Below are positions 63,709 to 64,000 of a DNA stretch of 64,000 nt, piece after piece; position 1 is the stretch's first letter, and the number at the start of each line of letters is the position of its first letter. Under the pieces are notes generated by a model that did not search any database, had not been told where the DNA came from, and worked only from the letters and a program-made list of their open reading frames with translations. The stretch comes from JBCCEJ01 sp039030335 (GTDB lineage Bacteria; Pseudomonadota; Gammaproteobacteria; HK1). The stretch lies in NCBI GenBank assembly GCA_039030335.1, contig JBCCEJ010000013.1:22116-86115 (forward strand). The letters are read 5' to 3'. The position numbers and the translations under genes were made by a program.

Positions 63709-64000
63709 ATCTGTGATGTGTCGCCGAACGGGGCGCGTGGCTATCAAATAACAGGGCTCTTGAAAATGTCGTTTGGGGGACTCCAATGTCGGCGGGTCAC
63801 TCAACGACCGCCGGGTTGCGCAATCTAGGACGCAGAAGCGCATCGCCGCCATAACGAGTGCGCGAACTACCCATTCATGTGCGAGAGGTAGGTTCGCGCC
63901 TCGGTTGGTTTTCATCCATGTCATTCCCGGTCACTCAGTTTCGCACCCGTATCGGTGCAGTGTACCTGTAGTAGTCGCGACTTGACCTGATGCCGAGAAC

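Noticed and set aside
1..64000. tRNA, rRNA and CRISPR arrays, including tRNA-Sec
   Set aside because: No cloverleaf-like T-arm pattern, rRNA segment or direct-repeat array was seen by eye; a covariance search was not possible.

Overview
The window looks like a chromosomal segment from a GC-rich, probably marine or environmental gammaproteobacterium. The evidence is type IV pilin, PEP-CTERM/PrsT genes, a sigma-54 promoter, selenium genes, and many catabolic and transport genes with good Shine-Dalgarno sites. The taxon is inferred; no rRNA or tRNA gene was seen.

Layout. 1-4746 (minus): hydantoinase/oxoprolinase pair hyuB-hyuA (hyuA cut by the window edge) and a luciferase-like flavin oxidoreductase. 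4826-5761: a lone NMT1-type solute-binding protein. 5886-9350: a selenium locus with senB and senA (selenoneine synthesis) divergent from each other, and selD, whose catalytic position is an in-frame TGA (Sec17). 9615-15425: a pilin, an SDR, a TauD-type dioxygenase, a glutamine-synthetase-like ligase, a PPOX/F420-type protein and serine hydroxymethyltransferase. 15874-20964: PrsT TPR lipoprotein, a 1.1-kb gene-free stretch, and a PEP-CTERM protein with a consensus sigma-54 promoter. 21345-37812: mixed catabolism and transport (FAH-family hydrolase, Ldh-type dehydrogenase, phytanoyl-CoA dioxygenase, TRAP and DMT transport proteins, acyl-CoA ligase, a four-gene thioesterase/M20/phosphatase/CoA-transferase operon, SDRs). 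38158-42534: a second PEP-CTERM protein (DUF4114) with a coupled partner, and a TMTC-like membrane TPR protein coupled to a BASS-like transporter.

44232-45137 is the most striking gene: a GrdB/PrdB-family protein interrupted by an in-frame TGA at codon 165 (UxxC), followed by a strong SECIS-like hairpin, so very likely a second selenoprotein. It is followed by a TauD dioxygenase, an alpha/beta hydrolase and a cytochrome c'. 47885-51568 (minus) is a coherent unit: DsrE-like protein, old-yellow-enzyme family reductase, maleate isomerase/arylmalonate decarboxylase-like enzyme, and a two-subunit ThDP decarboxylase resembling sulfopyruvate decarboxylase ComDE.

From about 56 kb to the end the character changes: short genes, long gene-free gaps, a frameshifted sulfotransferase, a decayed IS21 istB, and less GC-rich sequence. 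This is typical of a decaying accessory region.

Taken together, the window makes selenophosphate (SelD), which can feed both selenoneine synthesis (SenB, SenA) and Sec incorporation (SelD itself and the GrdB-like protein). SelA, SelB and tRNA-Sec must lie elsewhere if this reading is right.
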